Assembly (NCBI RefSeq): GCF_048771995.1
Contig: NC_133026.1
Span: forward strand, 122,285,501-122,349,500
Reading direction: 5' to 3'
Length of the DNA stretch: 64,000 bases
Source: Taeniopygia guttata
Taxonomy: Eukaryota > Chordata > Aves > Passeriformes > Estrildidae
Positions within the stretch are counted from its first letter, which is position 1, and each line of letters starts with the position of its first letter. Under the pieces are notes generated by a model, which did not search any database, was not told the DNA's origin, and worked only from the letters and a program-made list of their open reading frames with translations. Positions 11,736 through 25,038 of this stretch are shown piece by piece. Made by a program: the position numbers and the translations under genes.

Positions 11736-14700
11736 ATATAAACCTGCAGGTAGTGAGACCCCTGTTGTAGAGGCTTCACAGCTCTTTTCTCTATCTGTTC
11801 TACTCCTCTTTAAGAACAAAGTTAGTCTGAGGGAAATTTTTTCTGTGATTAGAAAAGTATGAGTTTCTTTTACTGCTCTACTAAACTAATATCATGGATA
11901 ATGCAAAGCCAGCCAAAATCAGTGATAATTTCAATGGATCTTGCATTTAAATATAACTTTGTAGTCAAAGATAACATGAAAAAATAAATATAATGACTTT
12001 ATATTTGTTTATGCAAAGGGTCAGAAGATATACTTGATTTGCTGTGCATAGAAAGTTTGATCCAAAATCCAGAGAAGTCAATGGTGAGTAGAAGGGCCCC
12101 ATTTGATTTCTTGTGGGTTTTCATCAGGTTCTCACAGGAGATAGATATCTTTACATGTTAAGCACATGAAGAAAACAAGAGAATTGTATTCTTCTGTCTT
12201 TCCCTTATTCTTTTGAATAAAGTTAGGGTGTAACTGAATTCCAAGGAATTATTTTCCTAGTGGAAAGCATTTATTTTCAGGGGAAAACTACCAACAATGA
12301 AGCATTTGACAAGATAAAATTACTGATTAAAAATTGCTCATAAAATGATTCACCCCTAATATTTAGAAATACTTGTTCAAGAAAGACTTGTCCTAATTTT
12401 TTGCTGCTTACTGGACCTGATTGCACCTGGACACAGTTCAAGAAAAAATACGTGCATGAGAAACTGGAAAAGAGAGAAAATTAAGCTGCCCAGTGACTAT
12501 TCCTCTTTGGTTTGACAAGAAGGTGGGAAGGGGAGTTGCATCTGAAAGCTATGGACCTAGAGGCTGGCATACTTTAACAAAGAAACAGTGGAAAGCACTT
12601 GTCATATCATGCTACTAATCCTTAAAGCATTAAATATAGGTTGCTAAAGGAGACAGCAAAAATCTGCATTACTAAAATCTTTCATGTATTTCTGCAGATG
12701 TAGGTGGAACCAGTTGTAGCAGTCATTGTATTAGTGAAACAGATGTGATTAATAATGCAAGAAAATAATTTATAGGTAACTCTTGAAACATATGCGTATG
12801 GATTGACACCCAGTCTCTTTGTGAAAAGATTGTGAGTTTTTGGAAAAATAAAAAATATGGAATTATGGTTTCTTCCTTTCCTTTAGTAGGCCGAAAATGA
12901 TACACTAAGGAATTCCAAAGATCAGTGTTTCTGTCTTCATAAAAAAATCAATCTGCATTGGAATTTTTAAAAAAGACTTAACCCAAAGTTAAGCAATCCA
13001 TTATAAAAGTATCTATCACCAAGCAACACCGACATAAGTTTCCCTTCCTAAAAGAACCCTCTAAGACTGCAGTAACAAAATCCCTGCATTAAGGAAATAG
13101 TACAATCACAGAACCGACAGCTATCCAGTATCACAGTTAAAGACTTTAATTAGCCTCACAATCACATACTTTCTTTTCAAAAACAGTCATTGTGTCATTG
13201 AGAGATCAGGATTGACCAGGCTTTGGGGATGAATCAAGATTATGTTGTAAGCAAGTATTTAGGAACCCTGCAGATCTATGGAAAGAGGTTAACAGTCTTT
13301 GCTGAAGGCAACTATATTTTGCTCCTGGATAATTTGATTCCATGGTCAGCAGTGGGAAAGCTAAAGAAACATGAAATATGTTTCTTCTTCTGCAGACTAC
13401 ATTGTATGCAAACACCTACAAACTCTCATACAACACTTTTCTCTGCTAACAAATTTGAGGCTGTAAATGGAAAGAATGGAAATATTGGAAATTGCTTTTC
13501 ATAGGCTAATTTAACTCTTGCATTCCTGTTAATGTTGTGAGTGTAAAAAACTTATTCATAATTTTTGGTAAAGAAATGTAATTTCCTGCTATATTTCTAA
13601 ACAAAAATTTATGTTGTGTTAGCATGCACAGAGTTATTCAGCACAGAGACCTTTCAGATGACAAGAGCACTGTTATCTGCCATTTGACCTAAAGTACATA
13701 ACCACGAGCAGCAGTATATTTTCAGCCTCTACTTCATAAAGCAATTCTTGCAGAGAAATGGCATTTACTTTGCCATGTTTCACAATGTGGGAATTGCAGT
13801 TTTGTGGTTCAATGAGCAATTTCTTTGTTCCACTTTTCAGCTCAGGGCTGACTCAGTAGCTCCTTGTTTCTTTCCAGCCTGTCCACTTTCTGGTCTTGAC
13901 CATATTCCATCCAGCCAGAGCTCATTTCAGGTTCAGTTACCATAGCAGGTTCCTGGCTGCAGCAGGAACTTGCTTGTTATCCCAAACACTAGTGCCAGTG
14001 CTCCATGATTTTCTCTTTCCAGGACTCTTTTCTCTTTTGGCTGTTCCAATCTTGTGTTCTTCCAACCTTTGCCTTGTATTATGTTCATTCTCAACCTAAA
14101 ATCCCCTTACCTCATTTCCTTTTTTCCTTTATTATTCAACAAACTGTAGCTTCTTTTTGGTTTTTTTTCTTTTCATTTTTTAGTGAGAATCTTTTTCAAA
14201 TCTCTGGAAATCAAACAAGGTAGATATAGAAGAGATGTTGCATTTACTCTTACTTCTGAGTCTCAGTAACATAGCTTACAGTAATGTGGAGCAAGTTGCT
14301 TGGATATTTATTCCATCTGGCAATTGCAAGGTAGAGTCTGACCATTACAAACCATATTTACAGAGAATTTTTCAGAAAAAGTCTAAAAAATACTGCTGAC
14401 CATGTGTAACGTGAGCTTTACATGCTTTCAGAAAACACATATCGTGGACAGCAAATCATCCTACACTAATTTTAAATTCTTTTCTCAGAAATACAGGTAC
14501 TACACATATATACAGACATCCTTAGTGGAAAAATTGCAGCTTTTAATGTATGAATCTAACATGTTTTGTCCAATTTTATTCTGAACATTAAACAAATAGA
14601 TTTTTCTGATCATTTAATAGAATTTGAATGCAAGACTGATATTTGTAATTAAAATAATAATTATCCTGCAGGCTTAGTTTGGCAATGTTCTAGGTGTCAC

Positions 14701-15626
14701 ATTTAATGTCACGTTTTTCCTTCACTATCAGTTTGACATAGCCTGTACTACCTCTTCCAACTATTCCAACCATGCTCTAAATATTGGACCACTTTTCCTC
14801 TGCCTGTAGTAGAAAGAGGCTTTTTTCAATGAGTGCAGACTGGCCTGAACCTCAACAAGGCATTTTATTGCATGTTTCCTCTCCCCCTTTTGAAGGTTTT
14901 GGTTGTCCTTCTCCTCAGCTGAGGTCCTGGGGGGAGGTGTTTTGTTGGAGTGTGTTCATAACCTCTCTTGGAAAATATTCAAACTGAAAAATAGCCTTGT
15001 GGCAATTGCACCAGCAGTTAAACAATTTAAGATAATTTAATATGCATCTCAATGGATTAAAGAACTCAAAGTTGAAATTAAAAACAATGTTATTACAGTA
15101 ATCATCACATCTAAAGCCATTTTTTTTTATTCATTAAAGCCATATTTTTTTATTCATTAAAGCACCTTACAACATTCTTGCTTTACTCTGTCGGTTGTTA
15201 CAAAATGAAACCTTTTCTTTTATGTGTGATAGGGTATTAATCCACCACAGGATTCCACTGTGGTTGTTATGTATGTTTTCATCTTGAATGCATCTGGCTA
15301 CCTCAGAGAGAAAATAAATAATGGATTTGTCTTCTTTTTGTTTTCTTGAGACTAGCAGGGTAACAGCCTCTCTTTCCTACCTCTGAGTTTTTTCTTCCTC
15401 TCTTTCTGTTTGTGGGTGATTGCTAGGCTAAAAGGTGAGGTGCTGTATTCACAAGGCTGGGATATTTGCAATACTGCTTCTGAGCTCAGACCTGAAACAT
15501 GGACTAGATAAGCTTTTGATAACTGATATTTGACTGGAAAGTTATATAGGAAAGCAGTAGCAATCAGTAACCACCTACTCACTTGTAGGATTTAATTCCC
15601 CTAGCAGACATGAGTAAAGCAGGGTA
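11736..15626. other. Unique AT-rich non-coding DNA
   Basis: No supported gene. The segment near 12057-12100 ('gatccaaaatccagagaagtcaatgg') resembles one arm of ancient palindromic amniote repeats built around 'GAAGTCAATGG'. That resemblance is from memory and weak. Open frames here (for example near 13223-13504 and 14005-14223) have no recognisable domain. Confidence 0.55.
15113..15158. repeat. 23-bp tandem duplication
   Basis: Two adjacent 23-bp copies (15113-15135 and 15136-15158), each 'aaagccat' + T-run + 'attcatt', differ at one position. A third partial start ('aaagc') follows. Confidence 0.85.
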
Positions 15627-16165
15627 TGTGTTCTGGGTTGGGTTTTTCAGGGGAATTTCTTTCCATCTGTCATTTTCAAAAGATGCTGGGAGAAGGGAGT
15701 GGCACCTGGGGAGGATGAGGAAGAGGTAATTGAGTTAACAAAAGATGTGGCCGAGTGCCTTGCATACCATTGAAAAGGTTCTGGGAGAGAGGAGAAGCAG
15801 GGTGGTTTTGGCAGATTCTTAGCTGGGGGGTCTGGGCAGTCTTTGCCCAGCTTGGAGGGGAGACGATTGTGGTGTTTGGTGCTGGACCTCTCCTGCCCAG
15901 GGGGACTCACTGCAACAGAGGAGCTTTCCTTGCCATTGGTGGGCTAGCTGCTCACGGGAGCAGCTGCTGGACTGGGACTTTTTCAGCACCTGCCCTTGCC
16001 AGCAGACACCCTCACCATCAGTATGGGTGCTTAAGGGGAAAACTGGGTCCTCACCTCCTCCCTCTCTCCAGAGAGGGCCTCTTCCAGCTGCTGACCAGCA
16101 TCTTGGCTGCTGCTGCCATGTTATTCATTCTCCATGATATTTTCTACTCTTACAACTAGACTTTT
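15627..16165. other. GC-richer block, possible ERV LTR relic
   Basis: About 540 bp that is clearly richer in G+C than the surroundings. It starts with 'tgtgttctgggttggg', reminiscent of avian ERV LTR starts, and is followed by G-rich then C-rich purine/pyrimidine-biased sequence. A 134-codon frame at 15755-16159 shows no known domain and is flanked by AT-rich DNA. I see no matching inverted terminus near 16165 and no target-site duplication, so the LTR reading is tentative. A lncRNA exon or an unclassified repeat is equally possible. Confidence 0.35.
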
Positions 16166-17339
16166 GCAACTAGAAAGCGAAGAAAATTTAATCTATATGT
16201 ATTTTAAGATCCCACATGGAAATGTGAAAAAATCACCCACTTAACTGTTATTTATGAAAAATGACTTTGTGGTGTCTTAATGCTTCTTTTTAGGGAACCA
16301 TTTGGATTATTAGCTCATACTTAGTGTTTTATTTGCCATGTACACCTCAGCATCAACTAATCAGACTTTATTCTTGAACACTCTGAATTGCCTGTAGCAC
16401 TTCATTTCAGCAGGCAAACTGACTCACGCTGACAGGAAACAATATGAGGCTTTCCCCGAAGGGACCATCCCATAATATCAATACGAGTATGCAGTCATTA
16501 GCTAGTCAGGGAACATCTAACAATTACATTAGTCAAAGCACTTTACAACATTTAGTTTTGTAGAGAATCTGAGATTCCAGCTCTGAAGCTACGCCGAGCA
16601 TAACAATCAAATTTAACAACACTGTTTTGTTGTAAAAAAAATAATAATTTGAGGAAAATCAGGTTGTTGAACAAGTTAAAATATTTTTAAATTATCTTAG
16701 ATGTATTTATCTCACTAAAAAAAATTAGCGTGTTTTTTCTAATGACAGAGGAATAACCTGAGTAAGGATGGATAAAATTATTTGCATAAAAAAGGATAAA
16801 CAGTAACAGGAATCTATAAATCTGTTACTTCACCATAAGAGTACATACTTCCTACAAAAGCTCAGTGAATTAATAAAGTACAACATTTTTATACAAAAGA
16901 GTATGAGAATATGCATGTATAGAAACATTAATATTTAAATCTCAATAGCAGCATGTATTATTAAGCATTTCTACTCTTTCTCATAGAAGGCCTTAGAGGC
17001 TCCATGCCATTGGAAAAAAAAAAAAAAAGTAACATGATCTCAGGCCTTCATTCAGGGACCTGTGCAGCAGCCCCAAGATTTGTCATGACTCAGAAGCCCC
17101 TGGAGCCAACCAGGCAGTGCTGGGAGCAAGCTTTTAAACCTTTAAAAAAGGTTTAAAAGTGTCCAGGGTCCACAAGTGGCCCAGAGGGTGGCATGTCAAG
17201 CTGTGCAAGAAGGGCTTCTCTTTGCCCATCTAGGGAGCCAGTAGAAGCAACAAACTAACTTGGCAGCTGGTAAGAAAGAGCAAAGAGATCTTTTTAGGCC
17301 CAATCTTATTAGTGTACTAGTTTAAGCTTCCTTAGTTAT
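16166..17339. other. Non-coding DNA with A-run and small hairpin
   Basis: Mostly AT-rich to about 17030, including an A run near 17013-17028. The part at about 17040-17340 is richer in G+C and may be further, unrecognised CR1 5' sequence belonging to the copy that starts at 17340. No gene supported. Confidence 0.5.
17131..17159. repeat. Perfect 13-bp inverted repeat, 3-nt loop
   Basis: Left arm CTTTTAAACCTTT (17131-17143), loop AAA, right arm AAAGGTTTAAAAG (17147-17159). It is a perfect hairpin but AT-rich and without a U-tract or coding context, so there is no reason to call it a terminator. Confidence 0.8.
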
Positions 17340-19579
17340 GGATTGCAGTCAAGCTCAGTCCCCTGTAGCAGAAGGAGTCACTGAAGCAGCCATGTCAGAG
17401 GTCTCTAGCCAGACAGATCTGCTTTTAGTGGGTGTATCTGTCTAGGTTGCAGGTTTCCAGGAGTGCCTGGTGCCTCCTTGCAAGGCTGGATCAACAGGCA
17501 GTTGTTTTGCAGGTGTGCTGTGGTTGAAGAGCTGTGTTGCCAGGTGAAGGAGTTACAGGAAGAAGTGAACAAGCTAAATACAAGCAACTAAGCAAGAGAT
17601 TAACAAACTATTCTCAAGGATGCTACAATCTCAATCTGGAAATCTGGAGTTATCTCTTGGATGGTTACAGGCTCTTCAGGAGGGATAGGCAAGGCAGAAG
17701 CAGGAGGAGGCATTGTATGTAGTAGAAGGGTTAGAATGTATGGAGTTCACAGCTGACACAGTTGGGAGCCTCTGAATAAGAATCAAGTGGCAAACAGATA
17801 ATGTGTGTGTCATTGTGTCAGCCTACTATAGACCTTCTGCCCAGGACAATGATGCCAGTTCTTTGAGGAACTAACGTACACTTTCAAGTCAACTGCCCTT
17901 GTCCTTATGGGGAGCTTCAACTCATGTGAAATTACCTGGAAGCATCTCACAGCTGGTAAAACCTGGGTTAGAAGATTCCTTAAAAAACCTGGATGACAGC
18001 TTTATAGAATAAGTCATAAAGGAACTGACTCAGAAGGATGTCTTCCTTGATCTCCTGCTTCGCAACAGAGTTGATCTCATGAGCAAAGTGGAGATTGGCA
18101 GCCAAGTCTTGGCCACAGCAACCCTGGAGTGATTGAGTTTAAAATCCCTGTTGACAGAATGAAAAGTGCCTGCAAAAACTCAGCTCTGGACACGAGGAAA
18201 GCAGACTTCAGACTGCTCAAGAAATTAGTTAGTAAGGTCCCTTGAGAAAATGTTTTTGCAGATGTTGAGGTCCATCAGCGCTGATCACTTTTTCCACATC
18301 ACCTCCTAAGGGCACAGGAGCAGGTAAATCCCAAATTGGGAAGTTAAGCAGGTGAGGCAGAAGCAGGAATGTTCTCTTTGAAAACAGGGCAAGAAAGAAC
18401 CATGCATGCCCAGTGAAAGCAAGGTCAGGTGACATGGGAAGAATAGAGACGTTGCTTGCAACTGTACTGAGAAAATTCATGCAGCCAAAGCTCAGCTGGA
18501 GTTGAAATGGGCCAGATATGAGTGTAACAATAAAAAGAGGTGTTTTCATTTCTATTAATGGCAATAGACAGTGCAAAAATAACATTGGCCTATTACAGAT
18601 GGTCACCGCACAAACAGGGACAGAGACAAGGAAGAGATGTTTAGATGTTTAACTCATTCTTTGCCTTTGTCTTCAATGTGATTGAGGGACGAGTCTCAGT
18701 GTCCTAATCTGGAAGCCCATGACTGAGAATGGTCGATTCCAAGCCAACATGAAACTGTGCAGACTCTGCTGCTCCAGTTGGATCTCTACAAATCTGTGGG
18801 GCCTGATGAGATTCAGCTGAGAATACTCAATGATCTGGCTGATGTCATAGCAAAACAACTTTTGATGATTTTTGAGCAATCTTGGGAATCCAGAGCCTCC
18901 ACTGGCTGGATACTGGTGAATGTTGAATATGAGTCAGCAGCCAGGCAACCAGGAGGGTCAGCTGTGTCCTGGGGTGCATCAGGCACAGCATCACCAGTTG
19001 GGCAAGACTGTTCTACTCTGCTCTGCACTGGGGCAGCATCTCCCCAGTGTGAGTTTTTTGGGCACCACAATACAAGAAAGATATTAACAGCAGTTAGAGA
19101 GCATCCAAAGGCGACAAAGATGGTGAAAGGTCTTGAGGGGAAACCTATGAGGAACAGCTGAGACCACTGGGCTTGTGCAGTCTGGTGAACAGGAGACTGA
19201 GGGGACAACTCATTGTAGTCTACAAATTCTTCAAGGACAAGACAAGGGACTAACACTGATCTCTTCTCTGTGATGGCCAGTGACCGGACCTGAGAGAATG
19301 GTCTGATGTTGTGTCAGAGGAGATTTAAGTTGAATATTGAAAAAAAGTAAGTTCTTCCCCAAAGAGTTGATGGGCACTGGAACAGGCTCCCCAGGGAAGT
19401 GGTCACAACACCAAGTCTTACAGAGTTCAATAGGTGTTTTTCACAAGACATCAGTTTCAACAATCAACAATCTCAGTCACATGGTGTGATTCTTGAGGAT
19501 GATCCTGTACCAGGCCAGGGGTTGGACTTGATCCTTGTGGGTCCCTTACAACTCAGCATATTCTGTGATTCTGTAATAC
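17340..19579 (+). mobile_element. CR1 LINE with internal deletions (copy 2)
   Basis: The order of CR1 parts is visible. About 17390-17620 reads as ORF1 N-terminal sequence ('SQTDLLLVGVSV', then a coil-like 'VEELCCQVKELQEEVNKLN'). ORF2 endonuclease follows from about 17640 ('LLDGYRLFRRDRQGR') to about 18220, then the ORF2 linker ('KIHAAKAQLELKWARYECN' near 18475) and the start of RT (18757-18895). The sequence then jumps to the post-RT/3' UTR, which ends with '..gttggacttgatccttgtgggtcccttacaactcagcatattctgtgattctg' at about 19580. Two segments are missing: the rest of ORF1 before 17640 and the RT core after about 18895. Many stops and frameshifts show it is inactive. The 5' boundary is approximate. 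Confidence 0.88.
18757..18895 (+). pseudogene. CR1 ORF2 RT N-terminal fragment
   Basis: This frame contains 'LLLQLDLYKSVGPDEI' and 'LADVIAKQLLMIFEQSWES', which match the start of the CR1 reverse transcriptase domain. The normal continuation towards 'TPIFKKG..NYRPVSL' is absent. From about 18900 the frame runs into CR1 sequence that normally lies about a kilobase further on, so all catalytic RT boxes are missing. It is a fragment of the surrounding CR1, not a gene. Confidence 0.85.
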
Positions 19580-22500
19580 TGCTTGAAATGAAGCTGTGTG
19601 CCTTTAGGAGCTTTAACCACTGCAAAATGTTGCAGTATGTCTTGCCAACACATCTAAAGCTGGTCTCTGCTCTCTACATTGATGCCCCAGATTGTTGAGA
19701 CAAGGATAAGGCCTCACTCTTGTTATCTTGGTGTATGATGTAGTGAAGACTTTTTAAAGCATTTCAGATACAGAATCAACTGACCAAAGATATGCCAGTA
19801 TCAGCAGCAACATTGTTGAAAGCTGCTCAGGTATTTCCTAATAAAGTCAGCAAGAAAACCTGAAATGATTTCTGTTTAACAGAGAGCCATGAATCCATTA
19901 AAGTAAGCCCTTATAGGTCAAGATCTAAATGCCCTCCTCAACTTTTCACTAAGGTGGTCTGGGACTCAGATATAAATTATTTGGAAATGCGGAAGACACA
20001 CTCTAGTACATACTCACATGCAATAGCACGCTGAAGCACCTACTGTAATTTGGAATAAACATAATGCTGGAAAAGAAATCAGATGGCAATGAACTGAACT
20101 GACTTAGATATGCATCCCAGGAACAAAATGCCTGGCATTTCTTCACAGGTAGACATTTCAGCAATTCATGTTTTGCCATGAACAAGTTACCACTACCATA
20201 TGCAGTCTTAGAAACACCTGGCAGGACTTTAGTGTTGCTGTTATCTATTGACTCTCTGAAGGCTCCCAAACTGGTTAAATAAATGCTCTGCCAAGCTGGT
20301 GATGAAGCACTGTAAAACCTATGATGGGTGAGTTGAAATATGTTCAGCTGCAAGCTTACAGTCTGATTTAAACCACATGGAGACCATATAGACTTATGTA
20401 TTATCCGATACACCTTTAAACTTGTGTATTTCCAGGTTCACTGGAAAATTCTTTAAAAACCAGAGTGGTACTTCAGAGAAGGAATTTTTTTCTTCAGCTT
20501 CTTGTTAAACTACTTTGAGTTCTTGCATGTAGTATTATCAATATTATTCCCTTAGTTTTTCTTTTTGATAACAATACCATAAATATCTCAAAGGTTGATG
20601 ATAAGGAATTCCTCAATTTTTCAGATTTTTTCTTACTTTCAAATTAAGAGGAAAATATTAAAGGTTTTTAAGTGGAGAGTCTTATTCCCAGAATTAGAAA
20701 ATAATTTTTATTATGATTTATCATTTTGCTTCTACTTCTTTATGGCACAAGAAGTACGGGATTGGCAACAGAAGTAAAAGAACTACTGGTTACTGAAGAA
20801 TTAGAAAAGGTTCTACTTCATTTTTTTCAAGATGGTCTGTTATTTTACCAGTTCTGGCTATTCATAGTTATTGCTATGTTAGTACTACTTTAGTGCTACA
20901 GGTATCTACAAATGAGGTCTTCCCCTGTATTTTGTTTCTGGTTGTATTGTAGTAAAATATTATATGACCACACTAATTATTAACACCCATGGCAAATAAT
21001 GACCCAAAGTCCTTCACACATTTGCAAAGTGGTTAATTTCAACAACCTGGCAAATTTTAGATACTTATCGAAATACCTCACAGGTCATAAGAAGACAGTC
21101 AAATTTGTTTTTTAAAAAGGGTCATTTTCTACAATCTAAGGTGGAAAAGTTGTAAACTTTCCTTTTTTTTTTTTTTTAATGGAGGTGCAGGAGAAGTAAA
21201 TATTTTGGGAAAACTGATCTTCAGGATGTCTCATTTTTATCCAGATTTGCTAGTCTTTGATTGCATTTATGCTGCTTTCTTTTGGCTTCTACCTCTTGCT
21301 TGACTCATTTTATAAATTTGTAATAAGAATGGTTACTGGTCTTTGGCTGAATGTTTATAAGAATACTCTCTATTTATGTTTCAAATTATTTGAATTTGTC
21401 TTCCAGAAAGAACAATATTTTAATTCCTTTTTTATAAAAACAAGTCATAAAAAAATAATAATGATAAAACTTTTACCACTTCATTCCAGATTTGCTGTTC
21501 ACACATGCTGGATAACTAAAAAAACCAATATATGGTGCTTGTTAATGAATGCCGATATTCATCAGTTATCTGCTTATGTCCAGTATTAATATACTGATGA
21601 AGAAAAGACAGAGATCTCCTCAGAACTGCTTTGGTTCTTAAAATTTGCACCATAAAATTGAACTCCTAGCCTCTCCAGAATATAATTGTTTTACAACCAT
21701 AGTGATATGTCAGAAGCTAGTGATGAGACTAACTTTTCCTGACCAGTGGATTTTTTCTTTTCCCTTTCTCCCAGGGGCTCACACCAACACTTTTCAAAGG
21801 AGCTAAGGGAATATACTTATTTCTTTTTACAATGAAGACATTCTTTAATTGAATGAACATGTAAAAACAGCTCTTTAAACTCCAAGATACATTCCTTTTT
21901 CTGTTCAAGGGAATATTTGTTTCTCATATCTGTTGTACTCAATGAATACATAGATACTGAGAAAGTTAAAAATGTCTATGCCCCTTCTAATTGTCTAAGT
22001 ATCACCCCATGTTTTGGATTTAGTTTTTTTTTTTTATCTGGGTCACAAAGAAAGGACTGCATGCACCCAGGAGAGAAAAAGGATAATGAATCTCATCCAG
22101 TATCCAATACTGTACAAAGGAGAAAAAATGCACTCAGCAGATTAAAATGAAATATGCAAGAATACCCTGGAAATGATGTGTTCGGTCTTTATGTATGAAT
22201 TAAAGCCTTCATTTTCTTATAGCTTATTCTAATTTCCCTGTGTGGTTAGTACGGTAGACCTTAAGCTCAAGAAATGATTAAGAGAAAAAAAATCTCTTTT
22301 GCTCTAGGATGTAATCCTTCCATTCGTAGCTACCAATAGATCGGTCAAGTGGCAAAGACTAAAGCAGCTATAAAAAGACTAAAGAAGGCTATAAAAAGAG
22401 TATGTAGAGGAGTTTCATTTCCCCACAAGCTTGTGACATCATAGCTGTATTTTTAGTGAAGTCTTATCATTATTTAATGTCTGGAGCAAATTAGCATGTC

Positions 22501-23410
22501 TATATCTGAACATAGGACTCTTTTGAAAAGAGATAGCAATATGCCCATGTATCTGAAGCACAGACCACAGACCATGACCATGGTAATCATCACAATTTCA
22601 GCAAAGGTAGGATTAAAGAAGAACCACCATTTCCTTGTTATAACTGAAGATCTATATTCATACCAATTATAATATGAAAATGCAACTTATAATAAAAAAA
22701 AATACAAAAGGTATATTACTTTTAACCTAAGTTAAAAGTAGTGCAGTAAAATAAATGAATGGAACTCAGCTACAATTTTGGTGGCAGTGACACCAAAACT
22801 TTCGTAGTTGTCTCCCACTTATGTGTTCAACTTTCTTATTATCTAAGAAAGAAAGGTGTTATGAAAATATCCAGAAAGATGCTTGTTCAAACAAGCATGT
22901 ATGTGGAAAGCACAGTACCATAACATTTAGGAACAGTCAAGAAGGTGAAAAAAACAACTTAAATGCAGCCTGTTAATGTTTACAGTGAGTGTCTCGACAT
23001 TGTTTACATTAACACTATTAAAAATATTTTCATTAATTCTGTAAAAAAACAACACCTAATTCACCACAAGAGCATCAATAATGCCTACTTTGGGTTTGAG
23101 ACATCAGAGACTGTAAAAAAAAGAGGAAGATACAGACTTAATGGTCAACTATATTTGCTCTAAACCTGCAAAACAACAGCTTTTGAGCTTCTCTACCTTC
23201 TTTTTACCAAGTTACATCACAGCAGTTACCTTAAAATCACAGAATTCTTGCATTTACAGCAATAAATGTTTATATTAGATTTCTTAAAGTTGCAACATTT
23301 TATATAATTTAGGTCATCTGTGCTTTTAGGCAGTGAAGGCAAGGTGATGAAGATGTGAGGAATTAAAGGCACTATTTTATGCTGTGATGTTCATTAAGCT
23401 AAGCCACAAC
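19580..23410. other. Unique AT-rich non-coding DNA
   Basis: No supported gene or transposon. It contains a T run near 21163-21178, another near 22025-22035, and short near-repeats such as 'ctataaaaag' near 22366-22400. Open frames of up to 136 codons (for example 20003-20413, - strand; 21257-21589, + strand) lack recognisable domains. The part at about 19690-20420 is less AT-rich and could be an old unrecognised repeat. Confidence 0.5.
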
Positions 23411-24240
23411 TTAGATTCATAGATTTCAGGGCCAGAAAAGGCCATTACTACCATCTAGCCTGACCTCTTACTATAGCAAAGGGCAAAAAATGTCAGTCTG
23501 TAATTTTGAAATCAAACCCATAACTTTGGTTTGAGATATAGTACATCTTCCAAAAAGACATGCAGTCTTAATTTAGAGATTTGAGGTGATAGAAAATCCA
23601 TTACTTTCACAGGTAAATTGTTCTAATGCTTCATTACTCTCAGTGCTAAAAAAATAAAAAATGTGCACTTTACTTCTCAGATGAATTTGCTACTGCCACT
23701 AAGAGCAAAAAAAAAAAATTTTTTTTTTTCTTCTAAATTAAATTTAGTAGTACTAAAAAAAACAATTATTTTACTAGGACATTGTTATCAAGACTGGGCC
23801 TGATTTTCTTCTGCAAATGTGAATTGACTAAGTTCTTCTTCTGTTCAACTTGAATCGGTCCAATAATTTTTACTCAACTTTTCTGATATTAGCATAGAAT
23901 AACCTAAATATGGTGTTGTTAATTGAAATGCAATGCTATATTTTTCTTCATGTTGTGTGCTTTGTTTTATGTATTTAAGGATCACATTCCCCATCATAGG
24001 AAGACAATTAGGATGGCCTACAAGTCAATGACTTCCAGAATGTTACCTTGTTCCTGGCTTTCATGGTTACTAACAAACATTGTGAAAAGGATCCCACCTT
24101 ACAAATCAACACTTCTTATGGATCTGACTCTGTCACTAGCTTTCACTCAAATATTTTTGAACCATCTGCACATTTTGTCATTACTGATTTTGTATTCACC
24201 TTTTAGTAACTATGTTTAACAGATTGGTCTAAAAATATAC
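23411..24240 (-). mobile_element. Ancient CR1-superfamily LINE relic
   Basis: Read on the + strand, 23411-23700 begins 'agattcatagatttcagggccagaa..ccatctagcctgacctc' and continues with 'ttagagatttgaggtgatagaaaatccattac'. This is the reverse complement of the 3' end of an old CR1 group that I know as abundant in turtles and crocodilians. A second matching piece, 24150-24235 ('ccatctgcacattttgtcattactg..'), corresponds to sequence further 5' in the same group. Between them the sequence is decayed, with an A12T11 tract at 23707-23729. Its divergence is much higher than that of the other copies here. Confidence 0.7.
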
Positions 24241-25038
24241 CTATATAAGATGCTGTTAAGCCTTTATTTAATCTCTTAAACATTTCCTTTTATAAGCCAC
24301 CCACTTTTGTCCATAGGCAGTATCAATGTAAACACATTTTTTTTTCATTAGTGCAGAATACTTTGGAAACATTTTATGAATTTATATGAATGCAGTTTAT
24401 GTCATCAGAAAAGTTTATTATTTTAGGAAAAACACTCAGCTAGGTCAATTAGGCATGTTTTTTTGTAAAATCATGTGGGTGGATATAAATACTTTGCTAC
24501 ATAAAACGGTCAGCTAGTTAGTCACTCTCTGTATTACACAGCAAGAAGAAGTCCTATGAAGGCTGTATGTGTAGCATTCTCTATGCCTATAGCATGAACA
24601 TCACCATAGTAATACTATGCTATATCAGCTATTGATCAGAAATAATTTTTTTCCTCTACAGGCTCTTGGAGTTTATAATACCTAAAGAATGAGAGCCTCT
24701 AATGAGTCTCCTTAACTCTGCTTAGCCTTTCACTTCCATGATCATCTTTATACTCACAATTATCAATCAGCTGTAGTCCAGAGTCCTGATTACCTTATAT
24801 TGGAACACAGCTAGTCAGTAAAGTAGTTTTTTTCAAAAATTTCAAGACTATGCTGCACTTTTAATCTTCATGAAAATTTTCAGAGATCACCCAGAGTTCT
24901 GCTAGTAGCTTGAGGGCACAATCAAATCCAAGATGGGTAACATTGTGCTTTGATGTAGGATTTGTTTATTTTTATGTAAAAATTGTTGTATTGATTAAGA
25001 TTATATTTGGCAAAGTTGACTTTGTATATACAAAATGA
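24241..25038. other. Unique AT-rich non-coding DNA
   Basis: About 800 bp between two CR1 copies. Nothing recognisable, although the first part could be unrecognised continuation of the ancient CR1. Confidence 0.5.

Noticed and set aside
15755..16159. 134-codon frame in the GC-rich block
   Set aside because: No domain, and a - strand frame overlaps it. GC-rich sequence has few stops, so I reported the block, not a gene.
17131..17159. Perfect hairpin as a transcription terminator
   Set aside because: A bacterial-type terminator makes no sense in this vertebrate context and there is no adjacent gene.
18813..19256. 147-codon - strand open frame
   Set aside because: It is antisense to recognisable CR1 sequence (RT start and 3' region) on the + strand and has no domain of its own.
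20003..20413. 136-codon - strand open frame
   Set aside because: No known domain, unremarkable composition, no splice or promoter support. Chance open frames of this size are expected in 64 kb on six frames.
21257..21589. 110-codon frame, hydrophobic, membrane-like
   Set aside because: The Phe/Leu/Tyr richness follows from T-rich DNA; no recognisable family or context.
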